From Acinetobacter sp. ANC 3832 (lineage in GTDB: Bacteria; Pseudomonadota; Gammaproteobacteria; Pseudomonadales; Moraxellaceae), in assembly GCF_002135415.1 (NCBI RefSeq), contig NZ_NEGJ01000014.1:1-64000 (forward strand): a DNA stretch of 64,000 nt. Reading direction: 5' to 3'. This document shows, piece by piece, positions 28,031 to 36,512 of the stretch (position 1 is the first letter of the stretch; every line of letters begins with the position of its first letter). The position numbers and the translations under genes were made by a program. The notes beneath the pieces were generated by a model. The model was not told the origin of the DNA, did not search any database, and was given only the letters and a program-made list of their open reading frames with translations.

Positions 28031-28447
28031 TTACTTTTCTTGAGCTAAAAAAGCCTGAATCGCATGTTGTGCAATTTCAGCATCTTCAAAAGATTGAACA
28101 CCCGAAACCCCAACAGCACCAACCAATTGATCTTGATACATAATCGGTTCTCCACCTTCTAACATGCCATTTAATGTCGAAATAGATAAAAAGCCAAAAC
28201 GACCATTTTTAAGCATGTCTTCATATAATTTTGACGAGCGACGACTAATTGCAGAACATTTGGCTTTTTCTAAAGATATATTGGCTGTCAGTGGAGCAGC
28301 ACCATCCATACGCTTCATGGTCAATAAATTACCCGTTTCATCTACAATTGAAATACTGACGTTAAATGCATGCTCTGTCGCATATTGTTGTGCTTGATTT
28401 AATAAAAACTCTGCATCAGCTAAAGTTAAATAATGTTTAGTTTTCAT
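28031..28447 (-). CDS. GlcG/HbpS-family (DUF336) protein, cytoplasmic
   Basis: The 138-residue protein has the GlcG/HbpS fold signatures: LTLADAEFLLNQAQQYATEH, ISIVDETGNLLTMKRMDGA and GGEPIMYQDQLVGAVGVSGV. Members bind heme or small cofactors and oligomerise, but most have no proven role. There is no signal peptide, unlike the paralogue at 54350. The ribosome site is strong (AAGGAGG, 5-6 bases before ATG). It lies downstream of hemL on the same strand but behind hemL's terminator, so it has its own promoter or depends on readthrough. Confidence 0.85.
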   Translation of the reverse strand: MKTKHYLTLADAEFLLNQAQQYATEHAFNVSISIVDETGNLLTMKRMDGAAPLTANISLEKAKCSAISRRSSKLYEDMLKNGRFGFLSISTLNGMLEGGEPIMYQDQLVGAVGVSGVQSFEDAEIAQHAIQAFLAQEK

Positions 28448-28483
28448 AAAAACCTCCTTGATTTATTGTAAAAATTAGTCGTA

Positions 28484-28516
28484 AAAAAAGCCCGTAGCAT
28501 AACCACTACGAGCTTT
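28484..28516 (-). terminator. Terminator of hemL
   Basis: On the minus strand AAAGC-T-CGTAG pairs with CTACG-G-GCTTT, followed by seven T residues. Confidence 0.88.
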
Positions 28517-28535
28517 AGTTTAGTTGATTTTTACT

Positions 28536-29840
28536 TTATTTACTGTGCATTTCTGCAAAAGTTTCTTTTGCCATTTGAATGGTAAATGCGATGTCTTCAT
28601 CACTGTGTGCACTTGAAATAAAACCTGCTTCAAATGCTGATGGAGCAAGGTTTACACCACGACTGAGCATGCCATGGAAAAATTTACGGAAAGCATTCAC
28701 ATCACATTTCAACATAGAATCGAAGCTCGTAATATCTTCCTGATCTGTGAAATATAAACCAAACATTCCACCGACTTGTTGCGTTTTAAATGGAATACCC
28801 GCTTCATCCGCAGTCGCTTGCAACCCAATCAAAAGCTTCGCTAATTGTGCTGTTAACTGATCATAAAAACCATCAGCACGTAAATGTTTAAACATTTCAA
28901 TGCCTGCACGCATTGCCAATGGATTACCCGACAATGTACCTGCTTGATATACTTTACCCAGCGGTGCAATACATTCCATCACTTCACGTTTACCACCAAA
29001 AGCACCTACAGGTAAGCCTGCACCAATAATTTTACCCAAAGTGGTTAAATCGGGTTTCACATTATAATGTGCTTGAGCACCGCCTAAACCAACACGGAAA
29101 CCAGTCATCACTTCATCAATGATGAAAACTGAACCATTTTCATCGCATACATCACGAATGGCTTGAAGGAAACCATCAATCGGTTTCACCAAGTTCATAT
29201 TGCCTGCAACAGGTTCAACAATCACACCTGCAATCTCTGAACCAAATTTTGCAAAACATTCTTTTAGTGTCGCAATATCATTATACGGAAGCGTTAAAGT
29301 ATGCTTGGCAAAATCAGCAGGAACACCTGCAGAGGTCGCCTCACCTTCACCATTGGTCAGCATCCCTGAACCTGCTTTGACTAAAAGCGAATCAGAATGA
29401 CCGTGGTAACAGCCTTCAAATTTTACAATTTTGTCACGCCCTGTATAACCGCGTGCAAGACGAATCGCCGTCATGGTTGCTTCTGTTCCAGAATTAGTCA
29501 TTCGTACCAATTCAATCGAAGGCATAATTTCACAAATAATATCTGCAAGCGTCGTTTCATGAACGGTTGGTGCACCAAAGCTCAAACCATCGACGGCTGC
29601 ATCTTGTACTGCTTTAATAATGGCAGGATGTGCATGCCCAAGAATCATAGGCCCCCATGAACCAACATAATCCACATAACGTTTACCATCGACATCATAT
29701 AAATATGCACCTTTGGCTTTTTCAATAAAGACAGGTGTTCCACCCACACCATTAAACGCACGTACTGGAGAATTCACGCCACCTGGAATATGTTTACTGG
29801 CCTGTTTAAACAATTGCTCTTGCTTTGGAGATAAGCTCAT
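28536..29840 (-). CDS. hemL: Glutamate-1-semialdehyde 2,1-aminomutase HemL
   Basis: HemL makes 5-aminolevulinate from glutamate-1-semialdehyde, the second step of the C5 pathway to heme. The 434-residue enzyme is a class III PLP aminotransferase. It begins [20 protein letters not shown] and has [51 protein letters not shown] and [18 protein letters not shown]. In the last block K270 (29031-29033) is the PLP lysine. All motifs are intact. The gene lies on the same strand as thiE, about 150 bases downstream of it, with a small IS-related palindromic element between them. Confidence 0.97.
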   Translation of the reverse strand: MSLSPKQEQLFKQASKHIPGGVNSPVRAFNGVGGTPVFIEKAKGAYLYDVDGKRYVDYVGSWGPMILGHAHPAIIKAVQDAAVDGLSFGAPTVHETTLADIICEIMPSIELVRMTNSGTEATMTAIRLARGYTGRDKIVKFEGCYHGHSDSLLVKAGSGMLTNGEGEATSAGVPADFAKHTLTLPYNDIATLKECFAKFGSEIAGVIVEPVAGNMNLVKPIDGFLQAIRDVCDENGSVFIIDEVMTGFRVGLGGAQAHYNVKPDLTTLGKIIGAGLPVGAFGGKREVMECIAPLGKVYQAGTLSGNPLAMRAGIEMFKHLRADGFYDQLTAQLAKLLIGLQATADEAGIPFKTQQVGGMFGLYFTDQEDITSFDSMLKCDVNAFRKFFHGMLSRGVNLAPSAFEAGFISSAHSDEDIAFTIQMAKETFAEMHSK

Positions 29841-29875
29841 GAATTCTCTCTACTCAAATAAAAATAGTTAATCAA

Positions 29876-29970
29876 TAGATCCTCTTGCATAAAGCTTTTT
29901 ATTTCTGCCAACGCTTAATAGAAGTAGGAACGAAATAAAGAGATTTTGAATACTTATGCAAGAAGCCTAA
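29876..29970. repeat. MITE-like palindromic element between thiE and hemL
   Basis: The left arm TAGATCCTCTTGCATAA (29876-29892) and the right arm TTATGCAAGAAGCCTAA (29954-29970) are inverted copies of a sequence that also ends the IS at 15.2 kb. The inner part has a second pairing (CTTTTTATTTC against GAAATAAAG). The element is about 95 bases and non-coding, and it sits in the hemL leader region. Confidence 0.7.
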
Positions 29971-29993
29971 TAAAACATTAAAAAATACAAAAA

Positions 29994-30632
29994 CTACAAT
30001 GTAGCAGTTTGCTCAAATAAGTCAGTCCAAGCATTCAGACGATCTGGAATTGCATTCATTGGCAGTCCCAATATATCACTGATCACGGCACAAAGATCAG
30101 CACCTGCCTCAATCACTTCTTTTGAATTTTCAACTGTTAATCCACCAATTGCGCAAATCGGAACATTCAATTGAGTTTTGGCTTGTTTTAGAGTTTCTAA
30201 ACCAATATGACCTGCTTCAGGTTTAGTTTCAGTCGCATAGATTGCACCGAAAGCAACATAAGTTGCACCTTCAGCAATCGCTTTCTCTGCCAATTCAATA
30301 GAATTCGCACATGTGCTACCAATCACAACACCTTGTGGTAATCGTGCGACAGCATCTGCGATTGAACCATCAGTTTGACCCAAATGCACCCCTAAGCCAT
30401 ATTTTTCTGCAAGTTCTAAGTCATCATTAATCACAAAAGGAACTCGATATTCGGCACACATCGCCTTCATATATTCAACTTCATAGTACTGATCTTCTTT
30501 GGCAACTTTTTTACGGCGGTACTGTAAAATAGCAACTTCGCGTGTTGCCATTGCACCTTCTAATTTAGCCAGTAAAAGTTCTAAAGGATCATCATTGGTA
30601 ATTAAATATAAGCCACGCATTAAGTTATCCAT
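29994..30632 (-). CDS. thiE: Thiamine-phosphate synthase ThiE
   Basis: ThiE joins the thiazole and pyrimidine halves to give thiamine monophosphate. The 212-residue TIM-barrel protein shows MRGLYLITND at the start, ILQYRRKK, PFVINDDLELAEKYGLGVHL, GQTDGSIADA, VVIGSTCANSIELAEKA, YVAFGAIYATETKPEA and CAIGGLTVEN. These are the pyrophosphate- and thiazole-binding loops. ATG at 30632 is preferred to the TTG at 30635. It lies upstream of hemL on the same strand. No other thiamine genes are in the window. Confidence 0.93.
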   Translation of the reverse strand: MDNLMRGLYLITNDDPLELLLAKLEGAMATREVAILQYRRKKVAKEDQYYEVEYMKAMCAEYRVPFVINDDLELAEKYGLGVHLGQTDGSIADAVARLPQGVVIGSTCANSIELAEKAIAEGATYVAFGAIYATETKPEAGHIGLETLKQAKTQLNVPICAIGGLTVENSKEVIEAGADLCAVISDILGLPMNAIPDRLNAWTDLFEQTATL

Positions 30633-30706
30633 CAAAAAAACTGATCTATTATAAGCAAATACAAAAGTATAAAGTTGTTATAATTTTTATATGATCTATA
30701 CAATTT

Positions 30707-30735
30707 AAAAAGCCTAAAATCATTTTAGGCTTTTT
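30707..30735. terminator. Bidirectional terminator between thiE promoter region and the Mpo1-like gene
   Basis: AAAAAGCCTAAAAT and ATTTTAGGCTTTTT are perfect complements around a single C, with T-runs on both strands. It is oriented to stop the Mpo1-like gene. Confidence 0.88.
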
Positions 30736-30753
30736 AAATTCATTACAAATATA

Positions 30754-31137
30754 TTAACTCTCAATTTTGTCAAATTGACGATCTTTCAAGCTTAGATTCC
30801 CACGGATAATATCCGACAGCATTCGCCAATCTGAAATAAAGCTATATAAAGGTTGTTTAAAACTGGCTGGCTTATTTTTTTCAAAGACAAAATGCCCCAC
30901 CCAAGCACAGGCATAGCCAGAAACTAAACCATATACAACATATTTTGCTTTACGTTGTCGAATAGCTTTACTAAAAAAATAAATACCCACACTACTTCCC
31001 ACCGCATGTAAACGGCGACTGGTAATATCGCGATGTTCAGTCAGATAAAAACGGTAAAATTCTGAATAATTTTTTATAGGCAACTGGAACTGTGGCTCTG
31101 GAACTAACTCTTGCTTCGGTTCAACATGTGCATTCAT
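30754..31137 (-). CDS. DUF962/Mpo1-like membrane protein
   Basis: The 127-residue protein belongs to the DUF962 (YGL010w/Mpo1) family. It shows FYRFYLTEHRDITSRRLHAV with H in the position of a metal ligand, GSSVGIYFF, the short hydrophobic segment VYGLVSGYACAWVGHFVFEK, and NKPASFKQPLYSFISDWRML. In yeast Mpo1 is an Fe-dependent dioxygenase that removes a carbon from 2-hydroxy fatty acids; whether bacterial members do the same is unknown. ATG at 31137 is chosen because GAGGA lies about 8 bases upstream, within the longer reading from 31152. Confidence 0.8.
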   Translation of the reverse strand: MNAHVEPKQELVPEPQFQLPIKNYSEFYRFYLTEHRDITSRRLHAVGSSVGIYFFSKAIRQRKAKYVVYGLVSGYACAWVGHFVFEKNKPASFKQPLYSFISDWRMLSDIIRGNLSLKDRQFDKIES

Positions 31138-31384
31138 GATTATTTTCCTCATTTTTATTCATCACTCAACTCACAATAATGCAGTTTGTGATGAAATAAA
31201 AGTCAAATCAAAATAACTCATTTAAAAGTCAATACAGATCAATTGAATTAGAAAAATTTCTAGCACAGAGAGTTGGCTGAATTACGCTACAATACTCAAG
31301 CTGTATAAATAAAATGGAATACCTCCTTTTATTCATTTTATTATTATTTTTATACGTGAAATTTAGTTTTTTTAGGATTTAATC

Positions 31385-32845
31385 ATGGTTGAAGTTGAAT
31401 TAAAATTTCAGATTCCTGAAGCTCGACGCAATGCAATACTTAAAGCAATAGATCCAAAAAAATCTGAGATTATTCAATTACAAGCAAAATATTACGATAC
31501 TGAAGACCGTCAGCTTGCTCAACATGGTGTTGCCCTTCGCCAAAGACTTGAGGGAACCCGTTGGATTCAAACTTTAAAAGCTGCTGGTAAAAGTCATTTA
31601 CACCGTTTCGAAGACAACATTGAGTTGGGTGAATTAGAACAAGCACCAACATTAGACATGACTCATTATCAAAATAACCCTGAAGCTTTGGCTATTTTAA
31701 ACAATGCTTTGACCAATTCCACGCAAGCACTGAATCTTCGATTTGAAACTGATATCCAACGTACATGCCGTGTTATTCAATTTGAAGATGCTGAAATTGA
31801 AATTAGTTTAGATATTGGCGAGGTTCGTACAGATTCGGCACGTCAAGAAATTCATGAAGTTGAATTTGAATTGAAAAGTGGTTCTGTCCAGTCTTTATTG
31901 GCATTTAGTTTTGAATGGGTTAAAAAATATCAATTGTGGTTAGATGTTCGGAGCAAAGCTGAATTTGGGAATCTTTTAATCACGCAGCAAAAAGTCAGCC
32001 CTGCTCAATTGACCAAAGAAATACAATTTAATAAAAAGGATTCAGCTGATTTAAATTTGCGTTTATTGGTCGCAAATCAACTGCAACATTTACTTCCGAA
32101 TATTGCAGCGATCTCTGCTCAAGTTGCAGAACCTGAGCATATTCAACAAGCTCAAACGGCATTACACCATTTACATTTATCCTTGTCTTTATTTAAAGAT
32201 TGGACCGATGTAAAGCCGGATAAATGGGCGCATCAACTGTCTGCATTTGAAAGTCATTTTAAAAATTTACAGTATTTCGAACATATGCAAAAAACTTTAG
32301 GGGCTTTATTACAAAATCCTAAAACGGCTGAAAGCTTAGATAAAGATATTTTATATGCAAAAGAGAAACTGAATAACTTAGTTAAATCAACGCAAAATGT
32401 TCAGCATTATCTTGAATTATTAATGTTTAGCTTAAGAACATCTGAAAAATCACCCGCACATGATTTAAAGTGGTTTGCTCAAAATACTCTGCAAACTCAA
32501 TATAAGCTATTACAGGAAAGCTTAAATAAAGCCGATCTTGCTGACTTTGAAAGCTTGGATGAGTTAGCACTGCGTTTAAATGAACTGAAATTTAGTTTCC
32601 CTATTTTAACCAGTATTTATGATGTAAAAAACCTTCAAAAATATGGGAAGTCTTTAAATGATGCACAGCAAGCATCTGAACAATACCAAGTGTTAACCTC
32701 TTCGTCTTCATATTTGCAACAGACGGATTTGGAAGCCAGTGATTGGTTTGCTTTAGGATGGCTCACAGCGAAACAAGAAGTTTATGCAGAACAATTATTG
32801 GAAGCGACTGAACAATTTTTAGTGAGTCGTAAATTTTTGAAGTAA
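31385..32845 (+). CDS. CYTH-domain inorganic triphosphatase-like protein (YgiF-like)
   Basis: The 486-residue protein starts with the CYTH tunnel signature E-x-E-x-K (VEVELKF at residues 2-8). AKYYDTEDRQLAQHGVALRQ, RLEGTRWIQTLKAA, EIEISLDIGEV and EVEFELKSGS supply the charged lining of the metal- and phosphate-binding barrel up to about residue 195. E. coli YgiF, an inorganic triphosphatase of 433 residues, has the same plan with a C-terminal CHAD domain. Here the C-terminal 280 residues are helical and only loosely CHAD-like, with few of its histidines. The gene is alone on the plus strand. Confidence 0.85.
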   Translation: MVEVELKFQIPEARRNAILKAIDPKKSEIIQLQAKYYDTEDRQLAQHGVALRQRLEGTRWIQTLKAAGKSHLHRFEDNIELGELEQAPTLDMTHYQNNPEALAILNNALTNSTQALNLRFETDIQRTCRVIQFEDAEIEISLDIGEVRTDSARQEIHEVEFELKSGSVQSLLAFSFEWVKKYQLWLDVRSKAEFGNLLITQQKVSPAQLTKEIQFNKKDSADLNLRLLVANQLQHLLPNIAAISAQVAEPEHIQQAQTALHHLHLSLSLFKDWTDVKPDKWAHQLSAFESHFKNLQYFEHMQKTLGALLQNPKTAESLDKDILYAKEKLNNLVKSTQNVQHYLELLMFSLRTSEKSPAHDLKWFAQNTLQTQYKLLQESLNKADLADFESLDELALRLNELKFSFPILTSIYDVKNLQKYGKSLNDAQQASEQYQVLTSSSSYLQQTDLEASDWFALGWLTAKQEVYAEQLLEATEQFLVSRKFLK

Positions 32846-32872
32846 TTTATTTCTTAAATAAAGAATGATGAA

Positions 32873-32910
32873 TAGACTTCTTGAATAAGATCTTTTATGC
32901 AAGAAGTCTA
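32873..32910. repeat. 38-bp IS-related palindrome
   Basis: TAGACTTCTTGAATAA (32873-32888), a 6-base centre and TTATGCAAGAAGTCTA (32895-32910) form an inverted repeat with one mismatch. The right arm matches the right end of the IS at 15200-15215 (TTATGCAAGAGGTCTA) at 15 of 16 positions. Confidence 0.8.
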
Positions 32911-32964
32911 ATATTTAAACAATCCAATGCTACTAAAATATCTATATCGAATTTAATCCTAGAA

Positions 32965-34668
32965 TCAGTCATTCGTTTGCTTTTGTTCTAGAATCAATTG
33001 ATCAAAATCAATGATCTCATCCGCAAAGTTCTTCGTATATTGTGCATGAGAAATCATAAAAATCGTCTCAACTTTTGCTCGAATCAATGCCATCAATTGC
33101 ATACTGGTTTGTTCATCTAAAGCTGCTGTTGGTTCATCCATAATTAAAAATTTAGGTTGTTTTAATAAAACTCGAATCATACTAATCCGTTGTTTTTCAC
33201 CCCCTGAAAAACTTTTATATACGTTTTGCAGGTCATCATCTAAAGTTAGATTATTCTTTCTGAGCAAATTCAGAAGATTAAATTGCCCTAACCATTGTTC
33301 TAGTTCTAAATCTGTATATGTAAAACGACTATTGTGGATTAAGTTTTGACGTAATGTACCTGAATAAATAATGGGCAACTGGCTGACCACTGCAATTTCC
33401 TGAAAAATCGTCTCTGAGAATTGCTGACTAATATCAATATTTTTATAGAATAATTGCCCTTGAGAGATATGTTCTAAGCCAATTAAATAATTAATAAAAC
33501 TTGTTTTTCCAATGCCTGTTTGCCCCATTGCCACATAGCATTTCCCCTGTTCTATCGTAAAATTAAAATTGAAAATACAGTTCTTACCTAAATAGAATTG
33601 TGCATTTTTAAATTGGTAAAAGACTATACGCTGTTCGATAGATTCATGCTTTGTCTGCGCCTGATCAATCTGAAAATATTCACTAAATTTTTTAACAGCA
33701 ATAAAATCCCCCTTCAAACGAATAATACTTTGTGAGACCAAGAGTAAAGGCATAGTTAATGCGACAATATAGGTACTAATTAAGACAAAATCACCCGTCG
33801 TTACCTGATTTTTCCCAAATAAATACACAGTAAACAGCATAAAAACCAAAAGAAAAATACCAACAAACAAAATTTGAATAAACATATAAAAATTTAATTT
33901 TCGGTGATTTTTAATGACCTCTTTGCCATATTTTTGAACATTTTTGCCAAATATTTCCATTTCATAATCTAAAGCACCATTAACACGAATATCATAATTA
34001 GACTGAACTTTTTCAATAAAAAATTGATTAATTCCATTATGGGCATCATATAAATCTGTAAAAATATCATTACTTTTTAAGGTGATAAAAATATTAATCA
34101 GAAAGGTGATCAGTGCAAATAACATGAAATACAAAGCAAAATTTAAGTTAATACTTTGTGATAACACCCAAACCATAAATATAATTTGAAGAAAAATAGG
34201 GATGAGAATAAACAAAACGGTATAAGTAATTTGGGAAAATGCATGCGCACCTCGCCAAATATCAGTATTCAACACACCTGTTTCAATTTTTTTCTGCTCT
34301 GTGAAACTCAATTTAAAATAATTTTCGAGCCCTTTATAGACTAAGCCTGTCTCAATTTGAGTTGTAAAGAAAGCACTCACAATATTCTGAATTTGATTAA
34401 ATATATGCATGAGCAACCAACCTAATGCATAAGCAATCGCAAGAAAATATAAATTTTGCCAATTTAGAAGGTTTTCGATACTGACTTGAGTTGAACTATT
34501 GGTTGCAATATTCACAATTTCTTTTAATACATAAGGCAATCCTACTGACAATAACGTATAAAAAATCAATATCGTAAAGAGTACACTCATATCCCGCAAA
34601 GGATGCTGATACCTTTTTTTCACCAGTGCCCATACATCAAAATAGGGTTTTAATCTTTTAAAAAACAT
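32965..34668 (-). CDS. ABC exporter, fused membrane and ATPase domains
   Basis: The 567-residue protein has an N-terminal membrane domain with about six hydrophobic helices (residues 25-320) and a C-terminal ATPase. Walker A is MGQTGIGKTSF at about residue 381, the signature is KSFSGGEKQRISMIRVLL (FSGGE instead of LSGGE), the Walker B is FLIMDEPTAALD, and the switch histidine is in MISHA. This is the layout of a homodimeric exporter of the MsbA/Atm1 type. The substrate is unknown. It stands alone, with no adjacent peptide, accessory or outer-membrane gene, so the context does not identify the cargo. Confidence 0.85.
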   Translation of the reverse strand: MFFKRLKPYFDVWALVKKRYQHPLRDMSVLFTILIFYTLLSVGLPYVLKEIVNIATNSSTQVSIENLLNWQNLYFLAIAYALGWLLMHIFNQIQNIVSAFFTTQIETGLVYKGLENYFKLSFTEQKKIETGVLNTDIWRGAHAFSQITYTVLFILIPIFLQIIFMVWVLSQSINLNFALYFMLFALITFLINIFITLKSNDIFTDLYDAHNGINQFFIEKVQSNYDIRVNGALDYEMEIFGKNVQKYGKEVIKNHRKLNFYMFIQILFVGIFLLVFMLFTVYLFGKNQVTTGDFVLISTYIVALTMPLLLVSQSIIRLKGDFIAVKKFSEYFQIDQAQTKHESIEQRIVFYQFKNAQFYLGKNCIFNFNFTIEQGKCYVAMGQTGIGKTSFINYLIGLEHISQGQLFYKNIDISQQFSETIFQEIAVVSQLPIIYSGTLRQNLIHNSRFTYTDLELEQWLGQFNLLNLLRKNNLTLDDDLQNVYKSFSGGEKQRISMIRVLLKQPKFLIMDEPTAALDEQTSMQLMALIRAKVETIFMISHAQYTKNFADEIIDFDQLILEQKQTND

Positions 34669-34816
34669 AAGCTACGCTATTTCTTAATTTTTAAATTATT
34701 TTGATATAAATTTTAACTTTCGTTCAATTATTAGACTATTGTTATTTTGTTTAAACCATCCAAACAGTGAATCTTTTTCTCAAATAAAGATTCACTGTTA
34801 TATACCGCTAGAAAAC

Positions 34817-35449
34817 TTAACGGTTTTTCCCAAAAACTTTCCACGTTTCATTCTCTGCCAATGGATCACTATAACTATCATTGCGTTGCTTGCGTGGTTT
34901 CTCTCGAGCATCTACTAATTCAAAATCAGCTTCAGTGCTAAGTACAATACCATTCACATAAAATCGAGTCCGCGTATATTCACTATCGCCATGCTGAAAC
35001 ACATAGGTTCTTAAATCAATAAACTCACGATGTGCCACCAATGCAGCTGTATCATCACTATTTAACCAGTGCGCCATCGCTGTAATCTGCTCAGGTTCAA
35101 ATTGCCCGCATTTGTCCACTAAGCTCGCAATTCCTCGAAAGGTTTTAGATTCCTTCGCTCGTGTTTTATTAATACGAATACGATCGACATGAAAGAAAAA
35201 TAACGGCAAGTTTAAATGACTGGGTAAATGAATTTCATCTAAAGCCTCATCTTCCATAAACGGTTGAAATAAATCTTGTGCTCTTTCGATTAAACCCGTC
35301 CATTGCTTATAATATTCAGCAACTTGTTGTTTAGAACCATAATAAATAGGAAGCCCTTCTACATTTGCAAGTTCTACAGGTGGCCAAATATTTTGACGAA
35401 GTAAAGCAATATCACTTTTTAAACTTTGTACTGCAATTGCATCTTGCAT
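34817..35449 (-). CDS. Conserved-looking hypothetical protein
   Basis: The 210-residue protein begins MQDAIAVQSLKSDIALLRQN at ATG 35449, which has AGGGA six bases upstream; the TTG at 35455 is less likely. I do not recognise a family. It is soluble, acidic in the middle and basic at the end (EKPRKQRNDSYSDP). It has no signal peptide. It is divergent from two DUF3144 genes with a short shared upstream region, a possible shared control point. No function is proposed. Confidence 0.7.
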   Translation of the reverse strand: MQDAIAVQSLKSDIALLRQNIWPPVELANVEGLPIYYGSKQQVAEYYKQWTGLIERAQDLFQPFMEDEALDEIHLPSHLNLPLFFFHVDRIRINKTRAKESKTFRGIASLVDKCGQFEPEQITAMAHWLNSDDTAALVAHREFIDLRTYVFQHGDSEYTRTRFYVNGIVLSTEADFELVDAREKPRKQRNDSYSDPLAENETWKVFGKNR

Positions 35450-35545
35450 GGTCAATCCCTGAAATATTTAATATAGATATGCTTAGGCTATTTTGGAGTA
35501 TGCTATAGTTCTATTTGTTAAACAAGCTAATGAAAGGATAAACGC

Positions 35546-35920
35546 ATGTCTCAGGATAATGATGAGTTAGTATCAGATGAGCAATTCTACGAACGCGCGG
35601 ATGAGTTCATCCATTTAGCCAACGAATTTGCAGATTCAGAAAATTTAGATTCACCTTTAACACCCGTTGTTCCAGGTCAAGTCAGCGCATCATTTATGTA
35701 TGCCAATGCCCGTTATAGTGTTTGGTTGTCTGCGTGTTCTTATAAATCTGCGGAAGACTTCAAGAAGGATAAACAAGTCATCCATGATTATTATTTAGAA
35801 CAATTTAAATTGATGCTTGAAGATAATCTTGAAGAATATCACGAAAATTTTGAAACCTACTTCCCTCAGTCAGATGAAGATGACATCAAGCCTGATAATG
35901 AAGTAAAGCGTTTCGTTTAA
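35546..35920 (+). CDS. DUF3144 family protein, first of two
   Basis: The 124-residue acidic protein shows the DUF3144 pattern: FYERADEFIHLANEFADSEN, then PGQVSASFMYANARYSVWLS and YYLEQFKLMLEDNLEEYHEN. The family is small, cytoplasmic and uncharacterised. It is followed 54 bases later by a paralogue of the same fold, evidence for a local duplication. The ribosome site GAAAGGA precedes the ATG. The C-terminus is acidic (SDEDDIKPDNE) rather than histidine-rich like its neighbour's. Confidence 0.8.
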   Translation: MSQDNDELVSDEQFYERADEFIHLANEFADSENLDSPLTPVVPGQVSASFMYANARYSVWLSACSYKSAEDFKKDKQVIHDYYLEQFKLMLEDNLEEYHENFETYFPQSDEDDIKPDNEVKRFV

Positions 35921-35974
35921 GCGACGCTTTGCCTATAATAGCAATCAATTGAAGTAATATTTGTGGAAAAAGTC

Positions 35975-36373
35975 ATGTCTCAGAAAATCGATGCTACCGA
36001 TGTCACCGAAGAAGAAGCTTTAAATGCTGTTTTTTTTGAGCGTGCTGACGAATTTATCAAACAAGCAAACGAATTTTGCCGTCCACCGAAAGGGCAAAAA
36101 TCTGATCCTGCTGAATTACGTGGTCAAGTGAGTGCAGCAATGCTATTTGGTACTGCTCGCTTTAATACTTGGGTTGCTGCCAATACATTTAAAGATGGCA
36201 ATGAAATGCGCGAATCTAAGCAACAAGTCACTTCATATATTCTTCAGCAATTTCAAATGATGCTTGAAGATAACTATGATGAATATTGCGAACAGTTTGA
36301 AAACTATTTACGTTTCCGTAAAAATGAAGATTTCCATGCACATAAGCACGATGGACATGATCATAACCACTAA
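35975..36373 (+). CDS. DUF3144 family protein with histidine-rich tail
   Basis: The 132-residue protein (ATG at 35975; GTG at 35963 is an alternative) is a paralogue of the preceding gene: FFERADEFIKQANEFCRPPK, RGQVSAAMLFGTARFNTWVA and ILQQFQMMLEDNYDEYCEQF match it block by block. It ends in HAHKHDGHDHNH, seven histidines in 12 residues, a likely metal-binding tail that the first copy lacks. The two genes are close enough to share a transcript, and a strong terminator follows. Function unknown. Confidence 0.8.
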   Translation: MSQKIDATDVTEEEALNAVFFERADEFIKQANEFCRPPKGQKSDPAELRGQVSAAMLFGTARFNTWVAANTFKDGNEMRESKQQVTSYILQQFQMMLEDNYDEYCEQFENYLRFRKNEDFHAHKHDGHDHNH

Positions 36374-36391
36374 ATCAGACATGATTTAATC

Positions 36392-36413
36392 AAGCCCTTC
36401 GGGGCTTTTTTTA
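36392..36413 (+). terminator. Terminator of the DUF3144 pair
   Basis: AAGCCC pairs with GGGCTT across a short TTC loop, followed by a run of seven T residues. Confidence 0.88.
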
Positions 36414-36512
36414 TATCCAACAGAAATACTTTTTTACCAAAGCACTATTAAAAATAAAACCCAATTACAGTATGTTAAATATAAGACATGCAGAAAATAA
36501 AATGGAAGAATA

